Assembly (NCBI RefSeq): GCF_009296175.1
Contig: NZ_VOSK01000001.1
Coordinates: 62,001-126,000, forward strand
Direction: 5' to 3'
DNA length: 64,000 nucleotides
Source of the DNA: Microvirga tunisiensis
GTDB lineage: Bacteria > Pseudomonadota > Alphaproteobacteria > Rhizobiales > Beijerinckiaceae
Positions within the stretch are counted from its first letter, which is position 1; the number at the start of each line of letters is the position of its first letter. The notes under the pieces were generated by a model, which saw nothing but the letters and a program-made list of their open reading frames with translations, had not been told where the DNA came from and ran no database searches. The position numbers and the translations under genes are program-made. Shown here piece after piece: positions 34,809 through 44,588 of this stretch.

Positions 34809-35798
34809 TCAGCCCCCTGTCACGCTCATGTGACGGCTCAGCGCCGGGCGGGCGTGGCGCCGGTCGATGATGAAGTCGTGGCCCTTCGGCTTGCGGGCGA
34901 TGGCATCGACGATAGACCGTTCGAGAAGCTCGTTGCTTTCGGAAGCGCGCACCGGTGCCCGCAGATCGGCGGCGTCCTCCTGGCCGAGGCACATGAAGAG
35001 CTGGCCAGTGCAGGTGAGGCGCACCCGGTTGCAGCTTTCGCAGAAATTGTGCGTCATCGGTGTGATGAAGCCCAGCCGCCCACCGGTCTCCTTCACCCGC
35101 ACGTAACGCGCCGGCCCGCCGGTGCGATCCGCCAGATCCTCCAGCGTGTAACGCCCGGCGAGGCGGGCGCGCACCAGCGAGAGGGGCAGGAACTGATCGA
35201 TGCGCTGCCCGTCGATCTCGCCCAGGGGCATCACTTCGATGAGGGTGAGGTCCATGCCGCGCCCATGGGCCCATTCGAGCAGGGGCTCGATCTCGCCCTC
35301 GTTGACGCCCTTCAGGGCGACGGTGTTGATCTTGACCTTGAGGCCGGCATTCTGAGCGGCATCGAGCCCCTGAAGCACTTTTGTCAGGTCGCCCCAGCGG
35401 GTGATACGGCGGAATTTCTCGGCATCGAGAGTGTCGATCGATACGTTGATCCGCTTCACGCCGCAGGCGGCGAGCTCCTTCGCGTGGCGCGCGAGCTGCG
35501 AGCCGTTGGTGGTGACGGTAAGTTCGTCCAGGCCACCCGAATCCAGGTGCCGGGACAGGGAGCCGAACAGGGTCATGATGTCCCGCCGCACCAGGGGCTC
35601 GCCGCCGGTGATGCGCAGCTTGCGCACGCCCCGGTCGACGAAGGCCGAGCAGATCCGGTCGAGCTCCTCCAGGGTGAGCAGGTCGCGCTTGGGCAGGAAC
35701 GCCATGTCCTCGGACATGCAATAGACGCAGCGGAAATCGCAGCGATCCGTCACCGACACGCGAAGATAGGTGATCGCCCGGCCAAACGGGTCCAGCAT
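34809..35798 (-). CDS. moaA: GTP 3',8-cyclase MoaA
   Basis: About 329 residues from the ATG at 35798 with AGGAG eight bases upstream; the frame is open to 35882 but without support. The radical-SAM cluster motif is CDFRCVYC. The second [4Fe-4S] site is [18 protein letters not shown], and the C-terminal Gly-Gly tail (SVTGG) needed for catalysis is present. It turns GTP into 3',8-cyclo-GTP, the first step of molybdenum cofactor synthesis. The moaC partner is not in this window. It lies on the same strand as moaE and moaD but 625 bases away, and before the IS66 insertion. Confidence 0.97.
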   Translation of the reverse strand: MLDPFGRAITYLRVSVTDRCDFRCVYCMSEDMAFLPKRDLLTLEELDRICSAFVDRGVRKLRITGGEPLVRRDIMTLFGSLSRHLDSGGLDELTVTTNGSQLARHAKELAACGVKRINVSIDTLDAEKFRRITRWGDLTKVLQGLDAAQNAGLKVKINTVALKGVNEGEIEPLLEWAHGRGMDLTLIEVMPLGEIDGQRIDQFLPLSLVRARLAGRYTLEDLADRTGGPARYVRVKETGGRLGFITPMTHNFCESCNRVRLTCTGQLFMCLGQEDAADLRAPVRASESNELLERSIVDAIARKPKGHDFIIDRRHARPALSRHMSVTGG

Positions 35799-36422
35799 CT
35801 TGTTTGCTCCTGAGGAGGATTCAACCCTATCTGTCGGCGGTTCCGCTGAGACTATATGGTGTTGAAGCATTCGGCCGGTCATGAGGTCACCACTCCCGCT
35901 ACTTTCATGCAGAATCCATGCTCCGTCTCTTCGATCGACTGGACCACCCTTTCCGCTGACATATACATGGGTGTGTTAAAACCATTGGACGGCTACACCA
36001 TGCCACTTGTGATGTAGCTATCAAAGGAGCCCACTTGATTGACCCGAGGTCACCATAGATACCCCATGCCGTTCACGCGCGGTGCAGCAGGATGTCTGGA
36101 TATCGCTTGTATAGGGATTTAGCAGCGCCTCCGGCTTTTGATTAGATGGGATTGTCTGCATGAAGATATGAATACGGCTCATGAGTAATGCGAGGGTTAC
36201 CCGTCCCGTCGCCGTAATAATGGAACGGCGCTGCTTCGTAAGAAATGCAAAGGTTTAAGTCGCCTACCTAAAGATGAGCCACAACGTCCAGCTGTTTGAG
36301 ATCGGCTCGATGATCACTCTTGCCGCACATGACAACCAGATACCGGCTGCATTGCAGGTAATGATTGGTCATACAAGCATCGAAATGAGCATGCGTGATT
36401 GCCAATCTCACAATCTGCTCGG
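35799..36422. other. Intergenic region between moaE and moaA
   Basis: About 620 bases without a recognised gene. A 62-codon minus frame at 36268-36456 overlaps the end of moaE and looks random. Promoter for moaA expected near 35800-35950. I could not see a molybdenum-cofactor riboswitch, but I cannot fold the RNA here. Confidence 0.4.
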
Positions 36423-36902
36423 TCAAAGCGAGACTGATAGACCTGATTGGTTCCATCGTTCCGCGGCCTGATCGTCCAGTTCTTTAGCTTCAACCCAGGC
36501 TCCCACCGTGCCATCCTTGAGGTGCTCACGCTTCCAGAATGGCGCATGGGTTTTCAGGTAATCCATCAGAAATTCGGCAGCCTCGAAAGCAGGCCGTCGA
36601 TGGGCACTGGCAGCAAGGATCAGCACGATCTCCTCACCAGGAGAGATCTTACCAAAACGGTGAATGACAGTCAGACCAAGCAAAGGCCAGCGACTCTCAG
36701 CCTGCCCAGCAATACGAGCGATCTCGGTCTTGACCATGCCGGGGTAATGTTCGATTTCAAGAGCCGACAGCCTCCCGCCTTCATCGCGGCATAGCCCAGT
36801 GAAGGCAACGAGCGCACCGATATCGGCCCTACCCTCGGTCATGGCCGCGGTTTCGGCGGCCATCTGGAAGGGCTCAGCCTGGATGCGGATGATTGCTGCC
36901 AT
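36423..36902 (-). CDS. moaE: Molybdopterin synthase large subunit MoaE
   Basis: A 159-residue protein. VAFTGLCRDEGGRLSALEIE, VIHRFGKISPGEEIVLILAA, SAHRRPAFEAAEFLMDYLKT and HAPFWKRE are the MoaE signature, including the active-site Lys residues near KTHAPFWK. It joins MoaD thiocarboxylate to convert cPMP into molybdopterin. The gene follows moaD with 23 bases between and is translated with it. It supplies cofactor for the two molybdo-hydroxylases nearby. Cytosolic. Confidence 0.97.
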   Translation of the reverse strand: MAAIIRIQAEPFQMAAETAAMTEGRADIGALVAFTGLCRDEGGRLSALEIEHYPGMVKTEIARIAGQAESRWPLLGLTVIHRFGKISPGEEIVLILAASAHRRPAFEAAEFLMDYLKTHAPFWKREHLKDGTVGAWVEAKELDDQAAERWNQSGLSVSL

Positions 36903-36925
36903 GGGTTCTCGCTCCTTGACGGGAC

Positions 36926-37177
36926 CTAGCCTCCTGTCATGGGCGGGAAGAAAGCAATCTCCCCCGCTCCGGCGATCCGGGCCTCAAGCTTGACATGAAC
37001 ATGGTCGATAGCCGCCCGGACAATGCCTTCATTCTCGAAGGCATACTCGTACTCGTCGCCCCGACTCCTCAGCCAACTCACCAAGTGGGCCACAGTCTCA
37101 ATCCCTTTAGGCACTTCCACTTGCTCATCGGTCTTGCCGACGCGCTCCCGCACCCATGCGAAGTAGATGAGCTTCAT
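36926..37177 (-). CDS. moaD: Molybdopterin synthase sulfur carrier MoaD
   Basis: An 83-residue ubiquitin-like protein that starts MKLIYFAWVRERVGKTDEQV and ends FFPPMTGG. The terminal Gly-Gly is thiocarboxylated by MoeB. VRAAIDHVHVKLEARIAGAG and EIAFFPP complete the family pattern. First gene of the moaDE pair. Promoter expected in the 37178-37519 interval. Confidence 0.97.
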   Translation of the reverse strand: MKLIYFAWVRERVGKTDEQVEVPKGIETVAHLVSWLRSRGDEYEYAFENEGIVRAAIDHVHVKLEARIAGAGEIAFFPPMTGG

Positions 37178-37757
37178 AAGTTGTTCCTAAGCAATCGTGC
37201 TGATGTCTACCTGTCACGAACAACAGGATTGTTGCTATGACAGATGAGCGGAATGGAAGTCCTGATGATTGGGCTTTAGCGGCACAGATGCAAGAGCCTC
37301 GTCAGACACACTATGTGATGTGTTTGCCGAGCCTGATATTAGCTCAGCGTTGCGACCGGAGAGAGCAACCGGCTACGAATGCCACTATCAAATCGGGTTT
37401 GGGCAGAGCCGTTGGTCAAGCAGACTAGCCAAAGCTCGCTAGGATGATTGTAGCGCGTGCTCCAGTGTGGGTATGGCGAGTGCGAGGGTGAGTCAACGCT
37501 CAGCCAAACCTTTTGTGTCATGATTCAAATTCATAAGGCTTATCGGAAATGGATCATTATCAGAGACCGTCTTAAGTCTACAATCTTATCGGACATCTAA
37601 CGGCAGATACGATAACGTTATCATATGGCGTCAATAAGAGTGCTAATTGGAACAAGTACTTCAGGCATACTCTGCCGCCGATGATGTCGGTTGCCGTCAG
37701 CGACTTCATGTAGCGGGCTTGGATAGGCCAACGCTACATAGGACAGGAGACCCGACG
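37178..37757. other. Divergent control region between moaD and the paoABC operon
   Basis: About 580 bases between divergent genes. It contains the LysR-type box at 37520-37534. Small frames on both strands look random. The GATAACGTTATC palindrome near 37608-37625 (within cgataacgttatcat) is a further candidate operator for the pao promoter. Confidence 0.5.
37520..37562 (+). promoter_or_regulatory. LysR-type box upstream of paoABC
   Basis: ATGA-TTCAAAT-TCAT (37520-37534) is a full match to ATGA-N7-TCAT. It is followed by AAGGCTTATCGG and, about 20 bases after the box, CATTATCA as a -10 candidate. The same AAGGCTTATCG follows the box at 44797, giving a 13-of-15 class match. The paoA start is 224 bases downstream. 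Confidence 0.65.
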
Positions 37758-38372
37758 ATGGCCAACTCGAATTTGACGCGCCGAGAGATATTGGAAGCCG
37801 CCGCAGCCAGTGGCGGCGCTCTGGTGGGAGGCCAACTCATGCCTGGAACGACATCTCCGGCGGCCGCGCAAGGTGCTGCCGGGATCCCCTCCCCACTCGA
37901 GGTCGTGTTACGGGTCAACGGAGCCGAGCACCGGATGACCCTCGATCCGCGGACAACGCTGCTTGATGCTTTGCGGGAGCACCTGCATCTGACCGGCTCA
38001 AAGAAGGGCTGTGGCCTTGGCCAGTGCGGCGCCTGCACGGTGCTGATGGACGGCAAGCGCGTCAAATCCTGTCTCTCGCTCGCTGCCCTCGTGGACGGCC
38101 GCGAGATCACGACCATCGAAGGCTTGGCTCAAGGCGAACAGCTCCACCCCTTGCAGGCTGCTTTCATTGAGCGTGATGCCTTCCAATGCGGCTATTGCAC
38201 GTCCGGGCAGATCATGGCCGGGGTCGCGTGCATCGCTGAGGGCCACGCTGGTTCGGCACAGGAGATCCGGGACTGGATGAGCGGCAATCTGTGCCGCTGC
38301 GGTGCCTATGACCACATCGTCGGGGCCATCCAGGACGCTGCAGCGGCCACCGGTTCCGTTCGGAGAGGTTGA
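37758..38372 (+). CDS. paoA: Aldehyde oxidoreductase 2Fe-2S subunit (PaoA type), Tat-exported
   Basis: About 204 residues from the ATG at 37758 with GGACAGGAG upstream. A twin-arginine signal (LTRREILEAAAASGGALVGG) shows export to the periplasm. The plant-type cluster is CGLGQCGACTVLMDG then KSC; the C-terminal cluster is CGYCTSGQIMAG and SGNLCRCGAYDHI. It passes electrons from the molybdenum site toward FAD in the trimeric periplasmic aldehyde oxidoreductase. It is the first gene of paoABC (3-base gap to paoB). A LysR-type box lies upstream. Alternative: another xanthine-dehydrogenase-family enzyme with the same layout. Confidence 0.92.
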   Translation: MANSNLTRREILEAAAASGGALVGGQLMPGTTSPAAAQGAAGIPSPLEVVLRVNGAEHRMTLDPRTTLLDALREHLHLTGSKKGCGLGQCGACTVLMDGKRVKSCLSLAALVDGREITTIEGLAQGEQLHPLQAAFIERDAFQCGYCTSGQIMAGVACIAEGHAGSAQEIRDWMSGNLCRCGAYDHIVGAIQDAAAATGSVRRG

Positions 38373-38375
38373 GCC

Positions 38376-39374
38376 ATGCATCCCTTCACCCTCGAACGGC
38401 CACGCGACATAGCCGCCGCCCTCGCCTTCGGCGCTCAGCCCGGCCGCAACGACGCGCCTGCCGAATACATCGCCGGCGGCACCGACATGGTGCAGCTCCT
38501 GCAAGAAAATGTGCGCCGGCCTGAGCGGCTGGTCAGCCTCGCCGGCCTTCTCGACAACCGCATCGATGTCGGACCGCAAGGGCTCCGGCTCGGCGCGGCC
38601 GCCACGATGGCGGAAGTCGCGGCTCACCCCGCGGTGGTTGAGCAGTTTCCCGTCATCGCCGAGGCGTTGCTGAATTCGGCAAGCCCTCAGGTGCGCAACC
38701 AGGCGACCACGGGCGGCAACCTCCTGCAGCGCACCCGCTGCCCATATTTTCGTGACATCGGCTACGACGCCTGCAACAAGCGCGCACCGGGTTCCGGCTG
38801 CGCTGCCATCGGCGGCGAGAACCGCTGGCATGCGGTGCTTGGCACGAGCGAGAACTGTATCGCCACTAACCCGTCCGATCTTGCGGTTGCGCTCGTCGCC
38901 CTCGACGCTGCTATCGAGGTGCATGGGACCGGCGGTCAACGCACTGTGCCGCTGGCCGACTTCCACCGCCTGCCCGGCGCGACCCCGCACATCGAAACCG
39001 TGCTCGAACCGGGCGAGGTGATCGCCGCCATCACTGTGCCGGCCAATCCGGTGGCACGGCGCTCGCATTACCTCAAGGTGCGTGACCGAGCTTCCTTCGA
39101 ATTTGCCATTGTGTCCGCCGCAGTGGCGCTCGAGATGGACGGTAACCGCATCCAGCAGGCACGCGTCGCCCTCGGTGGGGTCGGGACCAAGCCTTGGCGT
39201 GTCCCGCCAGTTGAGGCGGCGTTGGTCGGAGCCAGTCTTGATCCGGCAGCGCTGCGCCCGGCAGCGGCCCTTGCCGCGGCGGGAGCGCAGGGGCACGGGC
39301 ACAACGGGTTCAAGATCGAATTGATGCAGCGCGCCATTGTGCGGGCCGTCGAAACCGCGGGAGCTCGCGCATGA
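38376..39374 (+). CDS. paoB: Aldehyde oxidoreductase FAD subunit (PaoB type)
   Basis: A 332-residue protein. The N-terminal FAD site is EYIAGGTDMVQLLQENVRRP and AATMAEVAAHPAVVEQFPVI. QVRNQATTGGNLLQRTRCPY and CNKRAPGSGCAA hold the cysteines of the extra [4Fe-4S] cluster seen in E. coli PaoB and 4-hydroxybenzoyl-CoA reductase relatives. The CO-dehydrogenase flavoprotein C-terminal domain follows (FEFAIVSAAVALEMDGNRIQ). Its stop overlaps the paoC start (ATGA). No signal peptide, so it is probably exported together with PaoA. Confidence 0.93.
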   Translation: MHPFTLERPRDIAAALAFGAQPGRNDAPAEYIAGGTDMVQLLQENVRRPERLVSLAGLLDNRIDVGPQGLRLGAAATMAEVAAHPAVVEQFPVIAEALLNSASPQVRNQATTGGNLLQRTRCPYFRDIGYDACNKRAPGSGCAAIGGENRWHAVLGTSENCIATNPSDLAVALVALDAAIEVHGTGGQRTVPLADFHRLPGATPHIETVLEPGEVIAAITVPANPVARRSHYLKVRDRASFEFAIVSAAVALEMDGNRIQQARVALGGVGTKPWRVPPVEAALVGASLDPAALRPAAALAAAGAQGHGHNGFKIELMQRAIVRAVETAGARA

Positions 39375-41506
39375 CCACCGCTTTCATCGGACAGCCCATC
39401 AGCCGTGTCGACGGTCGCCAAAAGGTCACGGGCCAGGCGACTTATGCGGCCGAGTTTGATCAACCGAACCAAGCCTATGCTGCAATCGTGGGGAGCACGA
39501 TTGCAGCTGGCCGCATTGCCTCGATCGAAGCCGCGGCAGCAGAGCGGGCGCCTGGTACCATCGCGGTTCTCACTCATCACAATGCGCCCAAGCTCGCCTA
39601 CGCTCCGCACAAAGGATTTACGGACCCTGAGGTCGGTGAGCGTCTACACATATTGCAAAACGACAAGGTGAGCCATCAGGGTCAGCCAATCGCCCTGGTG
39701 ATCGCCGACAGTCTTGAGCAGGCTAGCCACGCGGCCATGCTGGTGCGGATCATCTACGCGCCCGAAACCGGGACCACCGATGTCACTCGAGTCGCGCCGG
39801 TGCCGCCGACTCAGCAGAAGACCGACCAGGGCGCAACCCAGCCCCCGGAGATTCAGCGCGGCAATCCCCAGGAAGCCCTCGCGGCTGCCGAAGTCAGCGT
39901 CGGCCAGACCTATGTACACCCCCGGGAGAACCACAACCCGATCGAGATGCACGCCACCATCGCCGCTTGGGAGGGTGATCGACTGACCCTGTGGGACAAG
40001 TCGCAGTGGGTGCATGGCGTGACCGATGAGATCGCCGCCGTGTTCGGCATTCCGGGCGAGAACATCCACGTCGTCTCACCCTTCGTCGGCGGCGCCTTCG
40101 GCTCAGGGCTGCGGACCTGGCCGCATGTGACGCTGGCGGCGCTCGGCGCCCGCGTCACAGGTCGGCCGGTCAAGTTGATGCTGTCACGCCGCGAGATGTA
40201 TTACGGTGTCGGGTACCGCCCGCACACTGTCCAGCGCGTGGCGCTCGCCGCGGCCCGCGACGGCCGCCTCACAGCCATCATGCACGAAGGTTACCAAGAG
40301 ACCTCCACCTACGAGGAATTCTCGGAAGCGCTCCTGAATGCGAGCCGGTTCCTGTATTCCTGCCCGAACGTCTACACGCGCCATCGGATTGTGCCGATGA
40401 ACGTGCACACGCCGACCTACATGCGCGCACCTGGCGAGGCGAGCGGTATCTTTGCGCTCGAATCCGCGATGGACGAACTCGCGGTGGCCCTGAACATAGA
40501 TCCCGTTGAACTGCGCCTGCGTAACGAGCCCGAGCAGGACGAGTTCAAGAAGCTGCCGTTTTCGAGCCGCTCGACACAGGAATGTTACCGCGTAGCGGCA
40601 GACCGCTTCGGCTGGAGCCGCCGCACCCCCGAACCGCGCTCGATGCGCGATGGACGGTTCCTCATCGGCTGGGGTATGGCGACCGCAACTTATCCGATGA
40701 ACTTCGCTCCTGCCTCCGCTCTTGCGCGTCTCCTGCCAGATGGCACCGCTGAGGTGGCAAGCGCGGCAAGCGACATGGGGCCAGGCACATGGACATCCAT
40801 GACCCAGGTGGCGGCGGAAGCCCTTGGCCTTCCGATTGAACGGGTGAAATTCTCCCTTGGCGATAACCGGCTGCCGAAGACGCCGCCGCATGGTGGCTCA
40901 ATGACGATGGCGAGCGTCGGCAGCGCCGTGCAGGCAGCCTGCAGGAAAGTGCGTGACGGGGTTCTCGCACGCTCTGGCGGGACTGATATTGCCGAGGCGA
41001 TGGGTCGCCTGACCGAGCCGTTCGAAGCAACTGCCGAGGTCAAGCCGGGTGATACAGGTCAGCGGTTCTCTACCCATGCTTTTGGAGCCGTGTTCGTCGA
41101 AGTGGCCGTTGATCCGGATCTTGGGGAGACCCGGGTGCGGCACATCATCGGCGCCTACGGAGCCGGCCGCATCATCAACCCCAAAATGACTCGCAGCCAG
41201 TGCATCGGCGGCATGATCGGTGGCATTGGCATGGCGCTGATGGAGCACTCAGTCGTGGATGCTCGCAACGGGCGGGTTCCAAACGCTAATCTCGCTGAAT
41301 ACCCGGTGCCGGTCCATGCCGACACCCCGCCGGTCATGGAGGCGATCTTCGTGGAGGAGCACGATCCGCATATAAATCCGCTTGGGGCAAAGGGAGTGGG
41401 TGAGATCGCTATGGTGGGCGTTGCGCCAGCGATAGCGAACGCCATCTTCCATGCCACAGGCAAGCGCATTCGCGAACTGCCGATAACGCCTGACAAGCTG
41501 CTCTGA
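39371..41506 (+). CDS. paoC: Aldehyde oxidoreductase molybdenum subunit (PaoC type)
   Basis: A 711-residue catalytic subunit. RVDGRQKVTGQATYAAEFDQ opens the aldehyde-oxidase a/b hammerhead domain. GGAFGSGLRTWPHVTLAALG binds the cofactor, and the C-terminal GVGEIAMVGVAPAIANAIFH contains the active-site Glu. It oxidises aldehydes, probably aromatic or alpha-beta unsaturated ones that arise in the periplasm. It needs MCD from MocA and sulfuration by XdhC, both encoded within 14 kb. Length and motifs are complete. It ends the paoABC operon. Confidence 0.94.
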   Translation: MTTAFIGQPISRVDGRQKVTGQATYAAEFDQPNQAYAAIVGSTIAAGRIASIEAAAAERAPGTIAVLTHHNAPKLAYAPHKGFTDPEVGERLHILQNDKVSHQGQPIALVIADSLEQASHAAMLVRIIYAPETGTTDVTRVAPVPPTQQKTDQGATQPPEIQRGNPQEALAAAEVSVGQTYVHPRENHNPIEMHATIAAWEGDRLTLWDKSQWVHGVTDEIAAVFGIPGENIHVVSPFVGGAFGSGLRTWPHVTLAALGARVTGRPVKLMLSRREMYYGVGYRPHTVQRVALAAARDGRLTAIMHEGYQETSTYEEFSEALLNASRFLYSCPNVYTRHRIVPMNVHTPTYMRAPGEASGIFALESAMDELAVALNIDPVELRLRNEPEQDEFKKLPFSSRSTQECYRVAADRFGWSRRTPEPRSMRDGRFLIGWGMATATYPMNFAPASALARLLPDGTAEVASAASDMGPGTWTSMTQVAAEALGLPIERVKFSLGDNRLPKTPPHGGSMTMASVGSAVQAACRKVRDGVLARSGGTDIAEAMGRLTEPFEATAEVKPGDTGQRFSTHAFGAVFVEVAVDPDLGETRVRHIIGAYGAGRIINPKMTRSQCIGGMIGGIGMALMEHSVVDARNGRVPNANLAEYPVPVHADTPPVMEAIFVEEHDPHINPLGAKGVGEIAMVGVAPAIANAIFHATGKRIRELPITPDKLL

Positions 41507-41646
41507 AGGCGTGGCAGATCCGCGCGAAATTTATCGTGACGGAGGCCTTTCCCGGCACCAAGCAAAGGACAGTCTAGCAATGAAATCACAAGCAGCGGCT
41601 CGACACCTTCATGCAAGGCGTCAGCTGACCTGAGGCTGTCTGGAGG

Positions 41647-41790
41647 TTAAGCTGCTGCATCGCCTAATCTTTTGATCATCAGGCGTCACATCTCGAGATA
41701 GATCCACGTCTCGGTGGTGGCCGAAAGGCGTTCCCAATCCTTCGCCAAGCGCCGGTTGTGGATCAGCCACTCGAAGGTGCGCTCGACGAT
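41647..41790 (-). pseudogene. IS5-family transposase C-terminal remnant
   Basis: The minus strand reads [20 protein letters not shown] then [14 protein letters not shown], a TGA, and RLMIKRLGDAAA before a stop at 41647. This is the C-terminus of IS5-group transposases ([17 protein letters not shown]). Only about 45 codons survive, with an internal stop. It abuts the IS630 fragment, forming a small graveyard after paoC. Confidence 0.8.
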
Positions 41791-41796
41791 CTAGTT

Positions 41797-42165
41797 TTAT
41801 GACGCTAATGCTTGTTTCGCACAGGCGGCCTTTTGCAGGATAGCTGAGGCTGAGACGGTCCAGATAAAGGGTCTGGGGTCGGCATTGTGGTGCTCCAGGT
41901 AGGCCATGATCGTGGCCTTCACGTCGGGCACGCTCGTGAAGGCGGCACGCCAGATGCGCTCCTGGGTAATCAGGGCAAAGAAGCGCTCAACCTGATTGAG
42001 CCACGGGGCCGAGGTCGGCGTGAAGTGCAGATGGAAGCGCGGATGCCTCTCGCGCCAAGCCTTCACCTTCGGGTACTTGTGGGTGGCGTAGTTGTCCACG
42101 ATCAGGTGCAGGTCGAGGCGCTTGTTGGTGTTGCGATGGATGACGCGTAGGAAGCGCAGAAACAT
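41797..42165 (-). pseudogene. IS630-family transposase C-terminal fragment
   Basis: A 122-codon frame starting at the second Asp region: FLRFLRVIHRNTNKRLDLHL, IVDNYATHKYPKVKAW, HFTPTSAPWLNQVERFFALI. These are the C-terminal half of the DDE domain of the ISRj/IS630-type transposases. The N-terminal half is missing, so it cannot be active. It differs from the complete IS630 at 30414-31528. Confidence 0.9.
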
Positions 42166-42326
42166 CGCTCAAGTCGGTGTCGTAGCTGAGGGCTGTCATG
42201 CCCTTTCAGATCGGCTCAACCCGTTTCTCCAGACCCCCTCTAACAGCTTATGACATACTCGTTACTTGTTAGCACATCAGGACCCTGTATCTCCTATGAT
42301 TCTGCCGATATAATACGTTCGATGAT

Positions 42327-42341
42327 ATGAGGAAGATTCAT
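42327..42341. promoter_or_regulatory. LysR-type box abutting the start of lysR copy 1
   Basis: ATGA-GGAAGAT-TCAT ends two bases before the GTG start codon of the regulator at 42344. The same placement (two bases) is found at the regulator at 49262-50155. Binding there would block expression, so simple autorepression is likely. Confidence 0.7.
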
Positions 42342-42343
42342 TA

Positions 42344-43237
42344 GTGCTCCGCGGGAATGTGAATGACCTTGTTGCGTTCTTAGCCGTCGCTCGAGAGCTT
42401 AGTTTCACAAAAGCAGCAGCGAAGATCGGTGTCTCACAATCGGCCCTGAGCCATACCCTCCGCCTGCTTGAGGCGCGGCTTGGCATCCGCCTCCTCACAC
42501 GCACGACACGGGCCGTCTCCCTTACGGAAGCCGGCGAGCGCCTGCTTGAGAGCATCGGGCCGCACTTCGATGAGATCGAGGCCCAAATGGAAGCCCTCAG
42601 CGAACTGCGCGACAAGCCGGCTGGGACCATCCGCATTGCAGCATCCGACTATGCGATCAGGTTCGTCCTCTGGCCGAAGTTGCGGAAGTTCCTCCCGAAC
42701 TACCCAGACATCAAGGTCGAACTCGTTCAAGATAATGGGCTCACCGACATCGTTACCGAGCGTTTCGAAGCCGGCGTGCGCATGGGCGAGCATCTCGCCA
42801 AGGACATGATCTCCGCCCGGATCAGCCCGGACTTCCGCATGGCGGTCGTCGGCGCGCCATCCTACCTTGCCAACCAGCCAACACCGCTTCACCCCAAGGA
42901 GCTCGTCGGCCATAAATGCATCAACTTCCGCCTTCAGACATCGGGCGCATTGTACGCGTGGGAATTCGAGGAGAATGGCCGCGAGATCAAAATTCGTGTT
43001 GAGGGCCAACTGGCCTTCACCAACAGCTTCGATGTCCTGGAGGCGACACTCGATGGCTTCGGCCTGTCCTACATGGCGGAGGAGATCGTCCGACCATACC
43101 TTGAGCAGGGACGGCTTGTGCGCGTCCTGGAGGAGTACTGTCCTTACTGGGACCCCTACTATCTCTACTATCCGAGCCGCCGGCAGTCGTCGCCGGCCTT
43201 CGCCGCCGTGGTGGAGGCACTGCGCCATCGGGGGTGA
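42344..43237 (+). CDS. LysR-family transcriptional regulator, copy 1
   Basis: A 297-residue regulator with a GTG start. The winged helix-turn-helix reads LSFTKAAAKIGVSQSALSHT, followed by LLTRTTRAVSLTEAGERLLE. The effector-binding domain follows (PAGTIRIAASDYAIRFVLWP, DFRMAVVGAPSYLANQPTP, YYLYYPSRRQSSPAFAAVVE). It is closely similar along its length to the regulator at 49262-50155 and to the remnant at 26757. Both should recognise the same ATGA-N7-TCAT box. It faces the broken DUF4405 gene at its 3' side. Likely regulator of the boxes in regions 3 and 4. Confidence 0.94.
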   Translation: MLRGNVNDLVAFLAVARELSFTKAAAKIGVSQSALSHTLRLLEARLGIRLLTRTTRAVSLTEAGERLLESIGPHFDEIEAQMEALSELRDKPAGTIRIAASDYAIRFVLWPKLRKFLPNYPDIKVELVQDNGLTDIVTERFEAGVRMGEHLAKDMISARISPDFRMAVVGAPSYLANQPTPLHPKELVGHKCINFRLQTSGALYAWEFEENGREIKIRVEGQLAFTNSFDVLEATLDGFGLSYMAEEIVRPYLEQGRLVRVLEEYCPYWDPYYLYYPSRRQSSPAFAAVVEALRHRG

Positions 43238-43269
43238 GTCCGGGCCGTCCGAAGGCTGGGTGCACATGC

Positions 43270-44023
43270 TCACGCACGTGCCCCATCCTCAGACGCCGCG
43301 CTGCGCACGATCCGTGTCTGCTGCCCGCCGATAGTCACGGTACGGCGGCCCCGCCACCACACCATGATGTAGTGGGTCACAATGGCGGGCAGGCAGACGA
43401 CCCCACCCAATGCCCGGAGAAGGGCGTAACTGAGGCGTTGAAGTCCCAGAAGCCGAGGCTGTAGGTGAAGGTCAGCTTGTCCCATACGCCCAGAACGAAG
43501 CAACTCCACAGTCGGAAGGCGGCCGGGAACACGCAGCGGCGCGGAGCGCCAACGCTCTCGCCGGGTTCCACGGTGTGAGCCTTAGGGTGGTGCGCGCCAT
43601 CGCCATGACGCGCGTCCAGTGCAGGCCGACATGGGCGCCGACGATGATCATGACCCAGTAGGCTGCGAACCAGTGCACGTCACGCAGGTAGATGCTGTCC
43701 GAGACGGGAAGGAACTCAAGCGCCGACTTCGAGATTACGATGCTCGCCACCAGGAGAACCGCCACGTTGGTGATCTGCAGCAGATGGAGCGCGAGCGTGA
43801 AGGTCCGGCGGGTATCGTAGCGCCCCCAGAACAGGTTCGTGAACCAGGCCCGGTTCACGGCGATGTGCCAGCCAAACGGCGCGAACAGCACCGTCCCGAA
43901 GATCTCGTGCGGCAGGTTCTCGAGTCCTCGATAGAGTAGCGCGAGCAGCAGGAGGATCGGCATCGCAGCAGGCAATCCAAGACGCTTGTGGATGATGGCT
44001 TTCAAGGGGAATTCGGGCGTCAT
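43270..44023 (-). pseudogene. DUF4405 membrane protein, frameshifted copy
   Basis: From the ATG at 44023 it reads LENLPHEIFGTVLFAPFGWH, IAVNRAWFTNLFWGRYDTRR and DVHWFAAYWVMIIVGAHVGL, matching the intact protein at 55431-56168 position for position. Near 43530-43550 the frame changes to continue LWSCFVLGVWDKLTFTYSLG and FNASVTPFSGHWVG. Near 43410 it shifts again to VVCLPAIVTHYIMVWWRGRR, ending at 43270. Two frameshifts in a multi-span membrane protein should abolish function. Unlike the intact copy it lacks a cytochrome P460 partner upstream. Confidence 0.88.
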
Positions 44024-44402
44024 CACTTGAAGCTGGCTCAAAAGCCATACTTCAGGGAGGATCACTTTTCAGGAGGCAGACCATAACGATTGCCGTCCAT
44101 AACGGGGCTCGAAGACTGACAACAGTGCGGCTCCTCGATGAGCAGACCAACTTTATTCTGCCAGCGGTGACGATAGGAGCCACCAAGTCCACCCAAACAT
44201 GCTAGACGATGCAATCCGTCCCAGCAGCACATACCCCGATTAACGGTCGAGTCTGCCTGTGGCCTTTGTTACTGCTCTGGCACTCTCATGCCTACATCAG
44301 GCATTCGGACGAAAGTCGGACACCTAGAATGCATGGGAAGATTGCCGCCGAAACGGCGGCAATCCGTGAACTCTGAGCGTAGGGGGTACTGGCGATACGT
44401 GA
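44024..44402. other. Intergenic region after the secreted-peptide gene
   Basis: About 380 bases. GGAGG near 44069-44075 precedes the broken DUF4405 gene. No ATGA-N7-TCAT box, no recognised gene. Confidence 0.4.
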
Positions 44403-44588
44403 CTACTCCCTTGCCTGAGTGTCCTTTTCCGTAAGAAAGGCTTGGTTCTGCTGCTTGTCAGACGACTGGATGCTACCAGTCTTCTCTTGGCGATCCGTCG
44501 ATGCAGAAGCCTGATGATACGTACAGTCTGCCATCGCAGATGTTGCAGACAGCCCGAGAAGTGCGGCAAAGATGAAGCCTACTTTCAT
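44403..44588 (-). CDS. Small secreted protein, unknown function
   Basis: A 61-residue product with a signal peptide (MKVGFIFAALLGLSATSAMA) and a predicted cleavage before DCTYHQASAS. AGAGGAT stands seven bases before the ATG. The mature part of about 40 residues is polar, Gln/Ser/Lys rich, with one Cys next to the cleavage site and no recognised domain. It might be a periplasmic peptide; lipoprotein processing is unlikely because the lipobox is poor. A similar style of small periplasmic protein is common in Rhizobiales. Confidence 0.6.
   Translation of the reverse strand: MKVGFIFAALLGLSATSAMADCTYHQASASTDRQEKTGSIQSSDKQQNQAFLTEKDTQARE

Noticed and set aside
35799-37757. Molybdenum-cofactor riboswitch before moaA or moaD
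   Set aside because: No conserved pattern that I could recognise by eye; would need covariance-model search.
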